The notes: generated by a model not told the origin, from the letters alone. 64,000 bases of DNA from JBKBKC01 sp046294265 (GCA_046294265.1 JBKBKC010000010.1:62001-126000), one strand, 5' to 3'. Counted from the first letter of the stretch, positions 1 to 8,699 are shown. Made by a program: numbers and translations.

Positions 1-310
1 GCCGCAGCACGTCGCCCAGCCCCACCGACCGGGCCACCTCGGCGCAGGTTTCCAGCCGCACCAGCGCGTTGAAGCGGGGCGCAAGCTTGCCCTCTGCGGC
101 GGTTTCGTCGGCGGCAAACAGCGCCTCGGCGATGCACAGGCCCAGCACGCGGTCGCCCAGGAACTCCAGCCGTTCGTTCGATGGTCGCGCAGGTGCCGCG
201 ATCGAGGCATGGGTCAGGGCGCGGAGCAGAAGATCCGGACGCGTGAAGCGGTGGCCGATGCGCGCCTCGAACTCACTGATCTCACGCGAAATCTTCAACC
301 CCTCTATCAC
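1..310 (-). CDS. rnc: Ribonuclease III, N-terminal part (cut by the window edge)
   Basis: Double-strand-specific endoribonuclease used in rRNA and mRNA processing. The first ~103 codons are visible and the gene runs off the left edge. The RNase III signature NERLEFLGDRVLGL lies at about residues 45-58, including the catalytic acidic cluster. I place the start at GTG 310, which overlaps the lepB stop as GTGA and has an AAGGCGG stretch upstream; a TTG at 298 is an alternative. It is the last visible gene of the pdxJ-acpS-lepB-rnc order that is common in alphaproteobacteria, where era and recO usually follow. Confidence 0.93.
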   Translation of the reverse strand, partial: MIEGLKISREISEFEARIGHRFTRPDLLLRALTHASIAAPARPSNERLEFLGDRVLGLCIAEALFAADETAAEGKLAPRFNALVRLETCAEVARSVGLGDVLR

Positions 311-1095
311 TCCACCGCCTTGAAGAACCGATCCGCGCGCCAGGTCCAGAAATACAGCATCGACCGCCCGCCCGAGGAAAAGATGATCCGGTCGGCCCGG
401 CCGATCAGGTATTCGGCGGGCACGAAGCCCACGCCGCCCACGGCCTGGCCATAGCGGCTGTCCTGACTGTTGTCGCGATTGTCGCCCATGAAGAAATAAT
501 GCCCCGCAGGCACCGTAAAGACATCTGTGTTGTCGCCAAATCCGTTGGTGTCGATGTTCAGGACATCATGGCTGCGCCCTCCCGGCATCGTCTCGCGAAA
601 ACGGGACTTCTGGCAGGTGCCGCCCTGGCCCACCGGGCCGTTCTCGCAGCGCGGCAGGTGGCCCATGGGGCCTTGCGGCTCATAGGTTTCGGCGAAGATG
701 CCGTTGGCGGTCTGCGGCACTTCCTGGCCATTGAGGAACAGGATGCCGCCCTTCATCTGCACGGTGTCGCCGGGCGTGCCGATCAGCCGCTTGATGAAAT
801 CGGACCCGTTGACGGGGTGGCGAAACACCACGACGTCACCGCGGTCAGGTTCGGAAAACAGCAGGCGTCCGGACAGCGGACACAGGCCGAAGGGGCAGGA
901 ATATTGGGAATAGCCATAGGCCATCTTGTTGACGAACAGGAAATCCCCGATCAGCAGCGTGTCCTTCATGCTGCCCGAGGGGATCCAGAACGGCTGGAAG
1001 AACAGGGTGCGGAACACCCCGGCGATCAGGAGGGCGTAAACCACCGTCTTGATGGTCTCCATGATGCCGCCGTCGTTCTTTGCCTTGCTGGCCAT
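307..1095 (-). CDS. lepB: Signal peptidase I
   Basis: Membrane serine protease (S26) that removes signal peptides from exported proteins on the outer face of the inner membrane. The 262-residue protein has one N-terminal membrane segment (about 15-35), then the nucleophile motif PSGSM with Ser42, the general-base lysine Lys102 in DFIKRLIGTPGD, and the C-terminal box GDNRDNSQDSR. A Cys-containing insert follows the first box (SCPFGLCPL, about residues 66-74), as in many alphaproteobacterial LepB proteins. It is translationally coupled to rnc through a 4-bp overlap. The start is ATG 1095. Confidence 0.96.
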   Translation of the reverse strand: MASKAKNDGGIMETIKTVVYALLIAGVFRTLFFQPFWIPSGSMKDTLLIGDFLFVNKMAYGYSQYSCPFGLCPLSGRLLFSEPDRGDVVVFRHPVNGSDFIKRLIGTPGDTVQMKGGILFLNGQEVPQTANGIFAETYEPQGPMGHLPRCENGPVGQGGTCQKSRFRETMPGGRSHDVLNIDTNGFGDNTDVFTVPAGHYFFMGDNRDNSQDSRYGQAVGGVGFVPAEYLIGRADRIIFSSGGRSMLYFWTWRADRFFKAVE

Positions 1096-1124
1096 GTCGT
1101 GCCGCCTTTGGGTGAGGGTCGCGG

Positions 1125-1574
1125 CTACATGCGCGGGGCGGGTGGCGGTGTCAAGCCAAGCCCGGGTGAGGGCTGGCCCGCCGGGCGGGCCTCGATCACC
1201 ACGAAGGCCTGCGCCCAGGGATGGTCATCGGTCAGCGTGACATGGACCTGCGCCTCGTATCCATCCGGGGTCATGGCCGCCAGCCGGGCCGCGGCCCAGC
1301 CGGTCAGGTGCATCACGGGCTGGCCGGTGGAAAGGTTCGTCACCGCCATGTCCTTCCACGCGATGCCCATGCGCAGGCCGGTTCCAAGGGCCTTGGAGCA
1401 CGCCTCCTTCGCGGCCCAGCGTTTGGCATAGGTCGCGGCGACCTGCGCGCGGCCCTCGGCTGTGCGCTGTTCGCGGGGGGTGAACACGCGGTTGCGGAAC
1501 CGGTCGCCGAAACGGGCGAGCGTGGCCGCGATGCGGTCGATGTTGGCAAGGTCGGTGCCGATGCCGAGGATCAT
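1125..1574 (-). CDS. acpS: Holo-[acyl-carrier-protein] synthase
   Basis: Transfers 4'-phosphopantetheine from CoA to the serine of acyl carrier protein, activating fatty-acid synthesis. The protein has 149 residues. The AcpS signature is intact: Asp8 in GIGTDL and Glu57 in RWAAKEACSKALGTG are the Mg2+ ligands. The start is set at ATG 1574 because MILGIGTDL is the usual N-terminus; the frame stays open upstream without similarity. The tail after residue 130 is proline-rich and longer than in E. coli. It lies between pdxJ and lepB in a conserved operon order. Confidence 0.94.
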   Translation of the reverse strand: MILGIGTDLANIDRIAATLARFGDRFRNRVFTPREQRTAEGRAQVAATYAKRWAAKEACSKALGTGLRMGIAWKDMAVTNLSTGQPVMHLTGWAAARLAAMTPDGYEAQVHVTLTDDHPWAQAFVVIEARPAGQPSPGLGLTPPPAPRM

Positions 1575-1785
1575 GGGCGTCGGGTATCCGTCCGACCCGC
1601 GTCGGGTCTGCGTCTGGCATCCGTCCCGACAGATGTCGGGACAGGGCGCGCGGATGCAACGGGCGGGCTGCAACGGAGGGGCAGTGACCACGTCCCCTTC
1701 AAGGGAACGTGCCGCATTCGTGCAAAGATCCGTCCTGCGTTTTCGTGAAGGGAACCGCCGCCGAAATCCCGCAAGATGTCGGCAC
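1575..1785. other. pdxJ-acpS spacer with several dyads
   Basis: This 211-bp spacer in an otherwise tight operon contains inverted repeats. GTCCCGACA and TGTCGGGAC face each other with a 2-nt loop near 1624-1643, GACCC and GGGTC frame a short loop just upstream, and CACGTCCCCTTCAAGGGAACGTG near 1688-1710 is almost palindromic. No T-tract makes them clear terminators. They may attenuate or stabilise the pdxJ-acpS message, or be a small repeat element. No coding support was seen. Confidence 0.4.
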
Positions 1786-2544
1786 TCACGCGAGGGCCGC
1801 GCGCACCGCGTCCATGCGCAGGCGCATCGCCTCGATGGCAGGTCCGAGGCCGCGAAAGATCGCCTCGCCGATCAGGAAATGCCCGATGTTCAACTCCATC
1901 ACCTCGGGCACCGCCGACACATGCTCGGCCGTCTCGTAAGTCAGGCCGTGGCCCATGTGGACCTCAAGCCCCAGCCCATGCGCCAGCCGCGCGCCCGCGC
2001 GCAGGGCCGCGAGTTCGTGTTGCGCCTCGGCCTCCTGCCCCTCGGCCAGAAGGTCGCAGTAATGGCCGGTGTGCAGTTCCACCACCTCGGCCCCGACCCG
2101 CGCCGCAGCCTCGATCTGGCGGGCGTCATGGCCGATGAACAGCGACACGCGGATGCCTGCGTCGCGCAGGGTGCCGACATAGCCAGTCAGGCGGTTTGCG
2201 TCACCGGCAACGTCAAGGCCACCTTCGGTGGTGCGCTCCTCGCGACGTTCGGGGACGATGCAGGCGGCATGGGGGCGGTGGCGCAGGGCGATGGCCTGCA
2301 TTTCGGCCGTGGCTGCCATCTCGAAATTCAGCGGCACCCGGATGCCCGCCATCAGCGCCTCGATATCCGCGTCGCGGATGTGGCGGCGGTCTTCGCGCAG
2401 GTGGGCGGTGATGCCGTCGGCGCCTGCCGCCTCGGCCACCAGGGCCGCGCGCAGCGGGTCGGGCAGCGCCCCGCCCCGGGCATTGCGCACGGTTGCCACG
2501 TGGTCGATGTTCACGCCAAGGCGCAGGCGGCCCGCTGGTTTCAT
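1786..2544 (-). CDS. pdxJ: Pyridoxine 5'-phosphate synthase
   Basis: Condenses 1-deoxy-D-xylulose 5-phosphate with 3-amino-2-oxopropyl phosphate to give pyridoxine 5'-phosphate, the last ring-forming step of DXP-dependent vitamin B6 synthesis. The 252-residue TIM barrel starts MKPAGRLRLGVNIDHVATVR, with the family motif NIDHVATVRNARGG, and carries ELHTGHYCD and GHGLTYE in the phosphate-binding half. ATG 2544 is preceded by AAAAGGGG; the frame runs further upstream but without family similarity. It is the head of the acpS-lepB-rnc group. Confidence 0.95.
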   Translation of the reverse strand: MKPAGRLRLGVNIDHVATVRNARGGALPDPLRAALVAEAAGADGITAHLREDRRHIRDADIEALMAGIRVPLNFEMAATAEMQAIALRHRPHAACIVPERREERTTEGGLDVAGDANRLTGYVGTLRDAGIRVSLFIGHDARQIEAAARVGAEVVELHTGHYCDLLAEGQEAEAQHELAALRAGARLAHGLGLEVHMGHGLTYETAEHVSAVPEVMELNIGHFLIGEAIFRGLGPAIEAMRLRMDAVRAALA

Positions 2545-2611
2545 GGCTATGGCTCCCCTTTTCGTCGGGCCGTCCCGAGGCATGCCCATCCTTGCGAGCA
2601 ACCTAGTGCGT

Positions 2612-3319
2612 TCAGCGCGCGCCGTCATCCCCCGGCGCAGGACCGACTGCAGGACCCGACACCTGACCCGACGCCGCCGCGACCCGCGCGCGGGCCTCGG
2701 CACGGATGGCGCGCTGTTTCTCGATCCGGTCGGTCAGGCGTTTCTTGCGCAGCTTCTGATAGGCCCCGATGATCGGCAGCGACAGGTAATAGCCGATCAG
2801 CCCCGCCACGATCCCCGGGCCGACCCCGCCCACCATGTAGGGCAAGTAGACGCGGTGAAAGAATCGGTGCAGGCGGGTCCAGTGGGCCTGTTCATCGGTG
2901 AACATCGACCAGAAATTGTTGGAAAGCTCCGCACCCGCCTGGCCGAAGGCCGCGGCGATCTGCAGCGGCGTCATCGTGCCGTCATAGCCCAGAAGCCAGT
3001 TGCCCGTCTCGACCGACAGCGTGGCGATGAAGGGAAAGGTGATGGGGTTGCCGACCACCGTGGCGATCAGCGCGGCGAGGATATTGCCGCGCATCACCCA
3101 GGCGAGGGCCGCGGCCCCCAGGAAATGCAGCCCGAAGAGCGGCGTGAACGAGATCAGGATGCCAGCAAAGATGCCGCGGGCGATTCGGTGGGGCGCATCT
3201 GGCAGTCGGCGCAGGCGGTGATTGATATATTGCATCGCCCGGCCCCAGCCGCCGCGGGGCCAGAAGCCTTCGCCGATGAACTGCAGCCAGCTGCGTTTGG
3301 TGCGTCGCTTGAACACCAT
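2612..3319 (-). CDS. DUF2062 membrane protein
   Basis: Membrane protein of 235 residues with the DUF2062 pattern: a basic N-terminus, then hydrophobic segments around SFTPLFGLHFLGAAAL (about 56-75) and ATVVGNPITFPFIATLS (about 85-102), and a further pair near 165-190. The C-terminal 45 residues are charged and low in complexity. The molecular function of the family is unknown. It begins 10 bp after the rsh stop with an AAGGCG ribosome site, so it is probably co-transcribed with rsh. Confidence 0.85.
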   Translation of the reverse strand: MVFKRRTKRSWLQFIGEGFWPRGGWGRAMQYINHRLRRLPDAPHRIARGIFAGILISFTPLFGLHFLGAAALAWVMRGNILAALIATVVGNPITFPFIATLSVETGNWLLGYDGTMTPLQIAAAFGQAGAELSNNFWSMFTDEQAHWTRLHRFFHRVYLPYMVGGVGPGIVAGLIGYYLSLPIIGAYQKLRKKRLTDRIEKQRAIRAEARARVAAASGQVSGPAVGPAPGDDGAR

Positions 3320-3328
3320 CGCCGCGCC

Positions 3329-5446
3329 TTACGGCTTGGCCCGGGGGTCGCGGTGGCGCGACACCTCGGCCACATCGGTTTCCGCTTCCAACGCCGTCAT
3401 GACCATGTGCAGGTGCTCCAGATCCCTGAGATCGACATCGACCACGAGTTTGTAAAAGTCTGGTTTTCGGTCGAGAAATTGCAAGTCGGAAATATTGGCA
3501 CGGTGCGTGCCGATCAAGGTGCAGATGCGCCCCAGCACGCCCGCGTCGTTCGAAATGGTCAGGTCGATCCGCACGGTATAGACGGGCGGATGGCGGCCCG
3601 GCTGCCAGTGCAGATCGACCCAGCGGTCGGTCTGTTCCTCGAATTCCTCCAGCGCCGGGCAGTCGATGGCATGGGCCACGACCCCCTTGCCGCGATAGGT
3701 GATGCCGACGATGCGTTCGCCCGGCACCGGCTGGCAGCAGGGCGCGCGGCGGAAATCCTGGCCCGCAGAAAGGCCGACGACCGGGGTGCGGGCGTCGATG
3801 GTATCGGCGGTGGCGAGCGCAAGTTCGGGATAGAGGGTTTCGACCACCTTGCGGGCGGTGATCTCGGCGCTGCCCAGCCGCGCCAGAAGCTCGGTGTCGT
3901 CGCCCAGGCCCAGCATCCGGGCGGCGGTGCGCAGCGCCTTGTCGGTGGCCTTGCGGCCCACATGCTCGAACGCGGACCGCGCGAGTTCCTGGCCCAGCTT
4001 GACGAAGCGCCCGCGATCCTCTTCGCGCAAGGACCGCCGGATCGCGGCCTTGGCGCGGCCGGTGATCACGATGTCGATCCAGGACGCCTGCGGGCGCTGG
4101 CCCTCGGCGGTGATGATCTCGACCGACTGGCCGTTCTTGAGCCGGGTCCAGAGCGGCACGCGGATGCCGTCCACCTTGGCCGAGACGCAGGAATGGCCGA
4201 TGCGGGTGTGGATGGCATAGGCGAAATCGAGCGGCGTGGCCCCGCGCGGCAGTTGCACCACGTCGCCCTTGGGGGTGAAGCAGAACACCTGGTCGGAAAA
4301 CATCTCCAGCTTCACGTTTTCCAGGAATTCGTCGGTATCCTCTTGGCCCAGCCGGTCGGAGAGGGCCGCGATCCAGCGGGCGGGATCGACGGCAAAGGGG
4401 TTTTCGGCGCGCACGCCCTCGCGGTAGGACCAATGCGCGGCCACGCCGGCCTCGGCCACCTCGTGCATCTGGCGCGTGCGGATCTGCACCTCGACCTTCT
4501 TGCCGTCGCGGCCGCTGACCGTGGTGTGGATGGAGCGGTAGCCGTTGTTCTTGGGCTGGCTGATGTAGTCCTTGAACCGCCCCGGCACCGCCTTCCAGCG
4601 CTGGTGGATCACGCCGATGATGCGGTAGCAGTCGGCCACATCGGCGCAGATGATGCGAAAGCCGTAGATGTCGGAGAGGCGGCTGAAGGCGAGGTCTTTC
4701 TCCTGCATCTTGCGCCAGATCGAATAGGGTTTCTTGGCGCGGCCATAAACCGTGGCCTCGATATGGACCTTGTCGAGTTCGTGGCGGATGTCGGCGGTGA
4801 TCTTGTGCACCACGTCGCCCGCCTCGCGCTGCAGGGTCAGGAAACGGCGGATGATGGAGTTGCGGGCCTCGGGATTGAGGACCTTGAACGACAGGTCCTC
4901 CAGTTCCTCGCGCATCCACTGCATCCCCATGCGGCCCGCGAGGGGGGCGAAGATCTCCATCGTCTCGCGCGCCTTCTGGGCCTGCTTGTCGGGGGACATG
5001 GACCGGATGGTGCGCATGTTGTGCAGCCGGTCGGCGAGTTTCACAAGGATCACGCGCAGGTCCTTTGACATCGCCATGAAGAGCTTGCGGAAGTTCTCGG
5101 CCTGCTGGCTTTGCGCGGAGGACAGCTGCAGGTTGGTGAGCTTGGTGACCCCGTCCACCAGTTCCGCCACCTCGGGCCCGAAGTCGCGGGCGATGTCGGA
5201 ATAGGTGGATTTGGTGTCCTCGATCGTGTCGTGCAGGAGGGCCGTGACGATGGTCGCGTCGTCCAGCCGCTGTTCGGTCAGGATGGCGGCGACGGCGACG
5301 GGATGGGTGAAATAGGGCTCGCCCGACTTGCGCATCTGGCCGTCGTGCATCCGGCGCCCGTAGGCATAGGCGCGTCGGATCAGGTCGGCGTTGCAGCGCG
5401 GGTTGTAGTTGTGGACGAGGGCGACCAGGTCTTCGACGTCGATCAT
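3329..5446 (-). CDS. rsh: Bifunctional (p)ppGpp synthetase/hydrolase
   Basis: RelA/SpoT-homologue that makes and degrades the stringent-response alarmone. The 705-residue protein has an HD hydrolase domain with HDTIEDT near residue 72. The synthetase domain carries GRFKDYISQPKNNGYRS; its RFKD form is the type found in bifunctional enzymes. VEVQIRTRQMHEVAE follows. A TGS domain starts at about VFCFTPKGDVVQLPRG (390-450) and an ACT domain occupies the last ~75 residues. Both active sites look intact, so it is predicted bifunctional. It lies 25 bp behind rpoZ, a typical alphaproteobacterial arrangement. Confidence 0.95.
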   Translation of the reverse strand: MIDVEDLVALVHNYNPRCNADLIRRAYAYGRRMHDGQMRKSGEPYFTHPVAVAAILTEQRLDDATIVTALLHDTIEDTKSTYSDIARDFGPEVAELVDGVTKLTNLQLSSAQSQQAENFRKLFMAMSKDLRVILVKLADRLHNMRTIRSMSPDKQAQKARETMEIFAPLAGRMGMQWMREELEDLSFKVLNPEARNSIIRRFLTLQREAGDVVHKITADIRHELDKVHIEATVYGRAKKPYSIWRKMQEKDLAFSRLSDIYGFRIICADVADCYRIIGVIHQRWKAVPGRFKDYISQPKNNGYRSIHTTVSGRDGKKVEVQIRTRQMHEVAEAGVAAHWSYREGVRAENPFAVDPARWIAALSDRLGQEDTDEFLENVKLEMFSDQVFCFTPKGDVVQLPRGATPLDFAYAIHTRIGHSCVSAKVDGIRVPLWTRLKNGQSVEIITAEGQRPQASWIDIVITGRAKAAIRRSLREEDRGRFVKLGQELARSAFEHVGRKATDKALRTAARMLGLGDDTELLARLGSAEITARKVVETLYPELALATADTIDARTPVVGLSAGQDFRRAPCCQPVPGERIVGITYRGKGVVAHAIDCPALEEFEEQTDRWVDLHWQPGRHPPVYTVRIDLTISNDAGVLGRICTLIGTHRANISDLQFLDRKPDFYKLVVDVDLRDLEHLHMVMTALEAETDVAEVSRHRDPRAKP

Positions 5447-5471
5447 CGCATCCCCGGCCGCCCTGCGGGCC

Positions 5472-5825
5472 CTAGTTCGCGCCCTGCGCTTCCATCAGCG
5501 CGCGCAGCAGCTTTTCCTCGGACATGTCGTCCAGCGCCGGGCGATCCATGTCCGAGCCCATGAGGGCGGCCATCTGGTCATCCTCGGGTTCGTCCACTTC
5601 GATCTGGGTCTGGTGGCTCTGGATCAGGCGTTCGCGCAGCGCCTCGGCGCTTTGCGTCTCTTCGGCGATCTCGCGCAGCGACACCACGGGGTTCTTGTCG
5701 TTGTCGCGGTCCACGGTGATGGGAGAGCCGGCCTGGATCTCACGCGCCCGGTGGGCGGCCAGCATCACCAGTTCGAACCGGTTCGGAACCTTGTCAACGC
5801 AATCTTCGACCGTCACGCGGGCCAT
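5472..5825 (-). CDS. rpoZ: RNA polymerase omega subunit
   Basis: Small RNA-polymerase subunit that assists assembly of beta'. The 117-residue protein begins MARVTVEDCVDKVPNRFELV, the classic omega N-terminus, followed by AAHRAREIQAG. It is about 25 residues longer than E. coli omega; the extra C-terminal part is acidic, as is common in alphaproteobacteria. A good sigma-70-like promoter lies just upstream (5859-5887). It is the head of the rpoZ-rsh-DUF2062 unit. Confidence 0.95.
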   Translation of the reverse strand: MARVTVEDCVDKVPNRFELVMLAAHRAREIQAGSPITVDRDNDKNPVVSLREIAEETQSAEALRERLIQSHQTQIEVDEPEDDQMAALMGSDMDRPALDDMSEEKLLRALMEAQGAN

Positions 5826-5858
5826 GGGGTCAGCCTTTCTGTGGAAACTGGAATGACC

Positions 5859-5887
5859 TATCTAGGCGGCGCGAAGGGGCTTGACAA
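5859..5887 (-). promoter_or_regulatory. Sigma-70-like promoter of rpoZ
   Basis: On the minus strand TTGTCA (5887-5882) is separated by exactly 17 bp from TAGATA (5864-5859). This is close to the TTGACA/TATAAT consensus. It lies 34 bp upstream of the rpoZ ATG and directly behind the pyruvyltransferase-like gene. Confidence 0.6.
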
Positions 5888-5907
5888 GCGCGAAAGTGGC
5901 GCTTCTG

Positions 5908-6801
5908 TCAATGCATTGCCCGCAGACCCTTCCGAAGCCACTCGATCAGGCGATCAGCGTGCCGTGTCGCATTCGCCGGAGCCTGGCCCCAGTCGATGGG
6001 CGTATCAAATGGCGGCAGATGCAGCGTCAGCAACGTGGACAGCACCGAGAACCGCGGGTCCGGCGTTCGTCGGCACAGCACAACCGGAACGCCCATCCCG
6101 ATGCAGGGCGCGGCTGCATGATGCAGCGGCGTGACAACCAGGGTCGCCCGGTCACGATAGTCGGCAAGCAATCTGGCAGCCATCGCCTGCATGTCCGCGC
6201 GCTCTGACGGGCCCAGCGGAAGACGAGCGACCGGTTGCCTCTGATAGACGAACTCCGCCGTCCGGAGCATCGGTCTGGGCATCAGGCGCAGGACCTCGGC
6301 CGGGAAGGCCCCGGCTCCGAAGCCATGAACGATCAGAACGCAGGGCCGCGTCGGTGGCTCGGTGCGCCGGGGAAACGTCAGCGACAGACAGCCGGTCACA
6401 TCCGCCTCGATTCCGGCCGCGTGGCAGGCGGCAGCGGTTGCATGATCGCGGCAGCCGATGGGTTGGTATCGGCGCAATACATCGGCGTGGCGCGCAACAA
6501 CAGCAGGCTTGGCCTGGAAACCCAAGAACACCGGGCGAACCTGGGGTGGCAGCGGAAAGCATCGCTCGAAGAAGCACGCATTCATCGGCAGGATGACCGG
6601 AGGGCCGGAGTAGGCAGGAAGTGTGTCCCGATCCACCGGCAGGATGTTGGCCTCGTCGATACCGAAGGACGCGTAGAGATGGCGCACCGCCAGCGTCTGC
6701 ACATAATCGCCGAGGTTCACGCCCACGCGAAGCAGTGCTGCCGACTTGTCTTCCGGCCTGTCCGGCGACGCGTAGCTGAATGTCAGGACACCGTATTTCA
6801 T
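5908..6801 (-). CDS. Polysaccharide pyruvyl transferase family protein
   Basis: 297 residues. The N-terminal MKYGVLTFSYAS and the motif VNLGDYVQTLAVRHL (about 27-41) match the polysaccharide pyruvyl transferase family, whose members add pyruvate ketals or act as glycosyltransferase-like enzymes on surface glycans. A His-containing segment (VTPLHHAAAPCIGMGVPVV, about 218-236) fits the C-terminal half. ATG 6801 overlaps the stop of the folK-GT29 gene as ATGA; GTG 6813 is an alternative start. Coupling to a sialyltransferase-like domain suggests joint work on a glycan. The exact substrate cannot be read from the sequence. Confidence 0.78.
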   Translation of the reverse strand: MKYGVLTFSYASPDRPEDKSAALLRVGVNLGDYVQTLAVRHLYASFGIDEANILPVDRDTLPAYSGPPVILPMNACFFERCFPLPPQVRPVFLGFQAKPAVVARHADVLRRYQPIGCRDHATAAACHAAGIEADVTGCLSLTFPRRTEPPTRPCVLIVHGFGAGAFPAEVLRLMPRPMLRTAEFVYQRQPVARLPLGPSERADMQAMAARLLADYRDRATLVVTPLHHAAAPCIGMGVPVVLCRRTPDPRFSVLSTLLTLHLPPFDTPIDWGQAPANATRHADRLIEWLRKGLRAMH

Positions 6802-7940
6802 CTGGTCCGCCACCCTGCGACATCCGACGATACGATCCGCAGCATGCCGTCGGCAGCAAGCGCCCTGACGTGGCGTTCTTCGGCCGCAAAATCGTGGGGC
6901 CCCAGGTGCGGCGCGTCTTGATAGAAGGTTGGGCTGAGTTTCCAGTCAAACCCGAAAAGTACCACCTCTCGGGCGGCACACCGCAAAACCATATCAATCA
7001 CCATCGCGCCGGTGCTTGGTCTTGCTCCGAGTGTCGTCTGCAATTCGGCCCACCACAACAACGGATAGTGAGAAAGCTTTGGCAACGTCTCCGCCAGAGC
7101 CCCATCGCCACGGCCCTTGGGTGACATCCAGACATGCGCAGGCGCTGCAAACTCGGCCAACCTCTCCACCCCGATCTTCGCGGTCGAGAACGCAAGGACG
7201 TCAGTGCGCCTGCCCTGTGCCACAGGATCGACCGGCACCCCGAGGTTCATTCGCACGACACAATCTGCCGCGTCGATCATGGCCCCATGGCGCGTTCCGA
7301 GCAGCGATGCCGCATTGCCTACAATCGCCACTTTACGCGCCGCAAAGAGCCGGGCAAGCTGGCCGGCCGGTTCGGATGCCTCCGAACCCGCCAGCGGCAC
7401 CACCGCCGTCTGCTCGGCCGCAGGCAAGGCCGCCAGCATCCGCGCCACGGTCAGCCCCGTGGCGGGGTGGCGCCAGCGGGGGGCCACCTCGGCCAGCGGC
7501 ACAAGGACAAAGGCACGGTCCTGCAACCGGGGGTGCGGCAGGATCAGCCGGTCAGGCGCGCGGGCGATCTGCTGGTCGGGGGGCAGGGCGCGCCAGGCGG
7601 CCTGGGTGTCGGCGTCGGGCAAAACGCAGCTGCCCATGGCGATCAGGTCAAGGTCGAGCGTGCGCATCCCCCAGCGCTGTTCGCGGTGGCGGCCAAAGGC
7701 GGCTTCGATCCGGTGCAGTGCCGCCATGACCTGCGCCGCCGTCATCCCGGGTGCCACAAGGCGCGCGGCGGCGTTCACATAGTCGGGACCCGCACCGGAG
7801 GGGAAACATGGCGTGGCAAAGAACCGGCTGACCCGTTCTGCCCGCAGTCCCTCGGACGGAAGAGCGTCAAGGGCCGCACGCAGGGTTGCCGCCGGGACAC
7901 CCGCACCGCTCGGCAGGTTTGCGCCGAGCGCAACCAGCAC
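6798..7940 (-). CDS. folK: FolK fused to a GT29 sialyltransferase-like domain
   Basis: Residues 1-185 are 6-hydroxymethyl-7,8-dihydropterin pyrophosphokinase: ALGANLPSG, FATPCFPSGAGPDYVNAA, the Mg2+ motif MRTLDLDLI and LPHPRLQDRAFVLVPL. The frame then continues through a short linker into a family-29 glycosyltransferase-like domain (about 200-380). That domain has a sialylmotif-L-like VAIVGNAASLLGTRHGAMID...VVRMN and a motif-S-like RPSTGAMVIDMVL...VVLFGFDW. FolK normally ends before this extension. The start is uncertain: GTG 7940 is chosen with GGCGAG upstream, while TTG 7964 and TTG 8000 are open alternatives. It overlaps the pyruvyltransferase gene by 4 bp. The GT29 half looks less GC-rich than its neighbours, which suggests acquisition. 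Confidence 0.82.
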   Translation of the reverse strand: MLVALGANLPSGAGVPAATLRAALDALPSEGLRAERVSRFFATPCFPSGAGPDYVNAAARLVAPGMTAAQVMAALHRIEAAFGRHREQRWGMRTLDLDLIAMGSCVLPDADTQAAWRALPPDQQIARAPDRLILPHPRLQDRAFVLVPLAEVAPRWRHPATGLTVARMLAALPAAEQTAVVPLAGSEASEPAGQLARLFAARKVAIVGNAASLLGTRHGAMIDAADCVVRMNLGVPVDPVAQGRRTDVLAFSTAKIGVERLAEFAAPAHVWMSPKGRGDGALAETLPKLSHYPLLWWAELQTTLGARPSTGAMVIDMVLRCAAREVVLFGFDWKLSPTFYQDAPHLGPHDFAAEERHVRALAADGMLRIVSSDVAGWRTR

Positions 7941-8099
7941 GGGAGACGTATTCTCGCCTTCCAATGTTACACTTTCGTATAGGCGCGCTTGAACACGCAA
8001 CGCGCGGCCCCGATAATCGTTGTCATTCGCACGCCAATAGTCCGGAATTCATTCACTCACCAGCCTGTTGCGCGCGATTGTCATTTGAAGGGAGCAGAC

Positions 8100-8699
8100 A
8101 TGTTTTACAAGGACGAACGGCTGGCGCTGTTCATCGACGGATCGAACCTTTACGCCGCCGCAAGGGCGCTTGGGTTCGACATCGACTACAAGCTTTTGCG
8201 GCAGGAGTTCATGCGCCGCGGCAAGTTGATCCGGGCGTTCTACTATACCGCGCTCCTGGACAACGACGACTATTCGCCGATCCGGCCGCTGGTGGACTGG
8301 CTGCACTACAACGGCTTTTCGATGGTGACCAAGCCCGCCAAGGAATACACCGACAGCCAGGGGCGGCGAAAGGTCAAGGGGAACATGGACATCGAGTTGA
8401 CGGTCGATGCCATGGAGCTTGCGCCGCGGATGGACCATGCGGTGCTGTTCTCGGGCGACGGGGATTTCCGGCCGCTGGTGGAAAGCCTGCAGCGGCAGGG
8501 GGTGCGGGTGTCGGTGGTGTCCACCATCCGCAGCCAGCCGCCGATGATCGCGGACGAGCTGCGCCGCCAGGCCGACAACTTCATCGAACTGGATGACCTG
8601 CGCGAGGTGATCGGCCGCCCGCCGCGCGAACCGCGTCAGGATCCCCGCAGTTTTGATCGCGAGGAGACCCAGCAGGCGGCCACGGTCGCGGCGAAGTGA
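8100..8699 (+). CDS. NYN domain (LabA/DUF88-type) protein
   Basis: 199 residues with a PIN-like NYN fold: LALFIDGSNLYAAA carries the first acidic residue (Asp13), GNMDIELTVDAM the next, and VLFSGDGDFRPLVE the C-terminal aspartates. These are the expected metal-binding residues of putative RNases. The start is ATG 8100 with GAAGGGAG upstream; the frame extends to 7989 without similarity. It is divergent from folK. The ~25-residue C-terminus is charged and probably disordered. RNA targets are unknown. Confidence 0.88.
   Translation: MFYKDERLALFIDGSNLYAAARALGFDIDYKLLRQEFMRRGKLIRAFYYTALLDNDDYSPIRPLVDWLHYNGFSMVTKPAKEYTDSQGRRKVKGNMDIELTVDAMELAPRMDHAVLFSGDGDFRPLVESLQRQGVRVSVVSTIRSQPPMIADELRRQADNFIELDDLREVIGRPPREPRQDPRSFDREETQQAATVAAK

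Noticed and set aside
2228..5068. 946-residue open frame on the plus strand
   Set aside because: Antisense to rsh, pdxJ and the DUF2062 gene; high-GC shadow without domain motifs.
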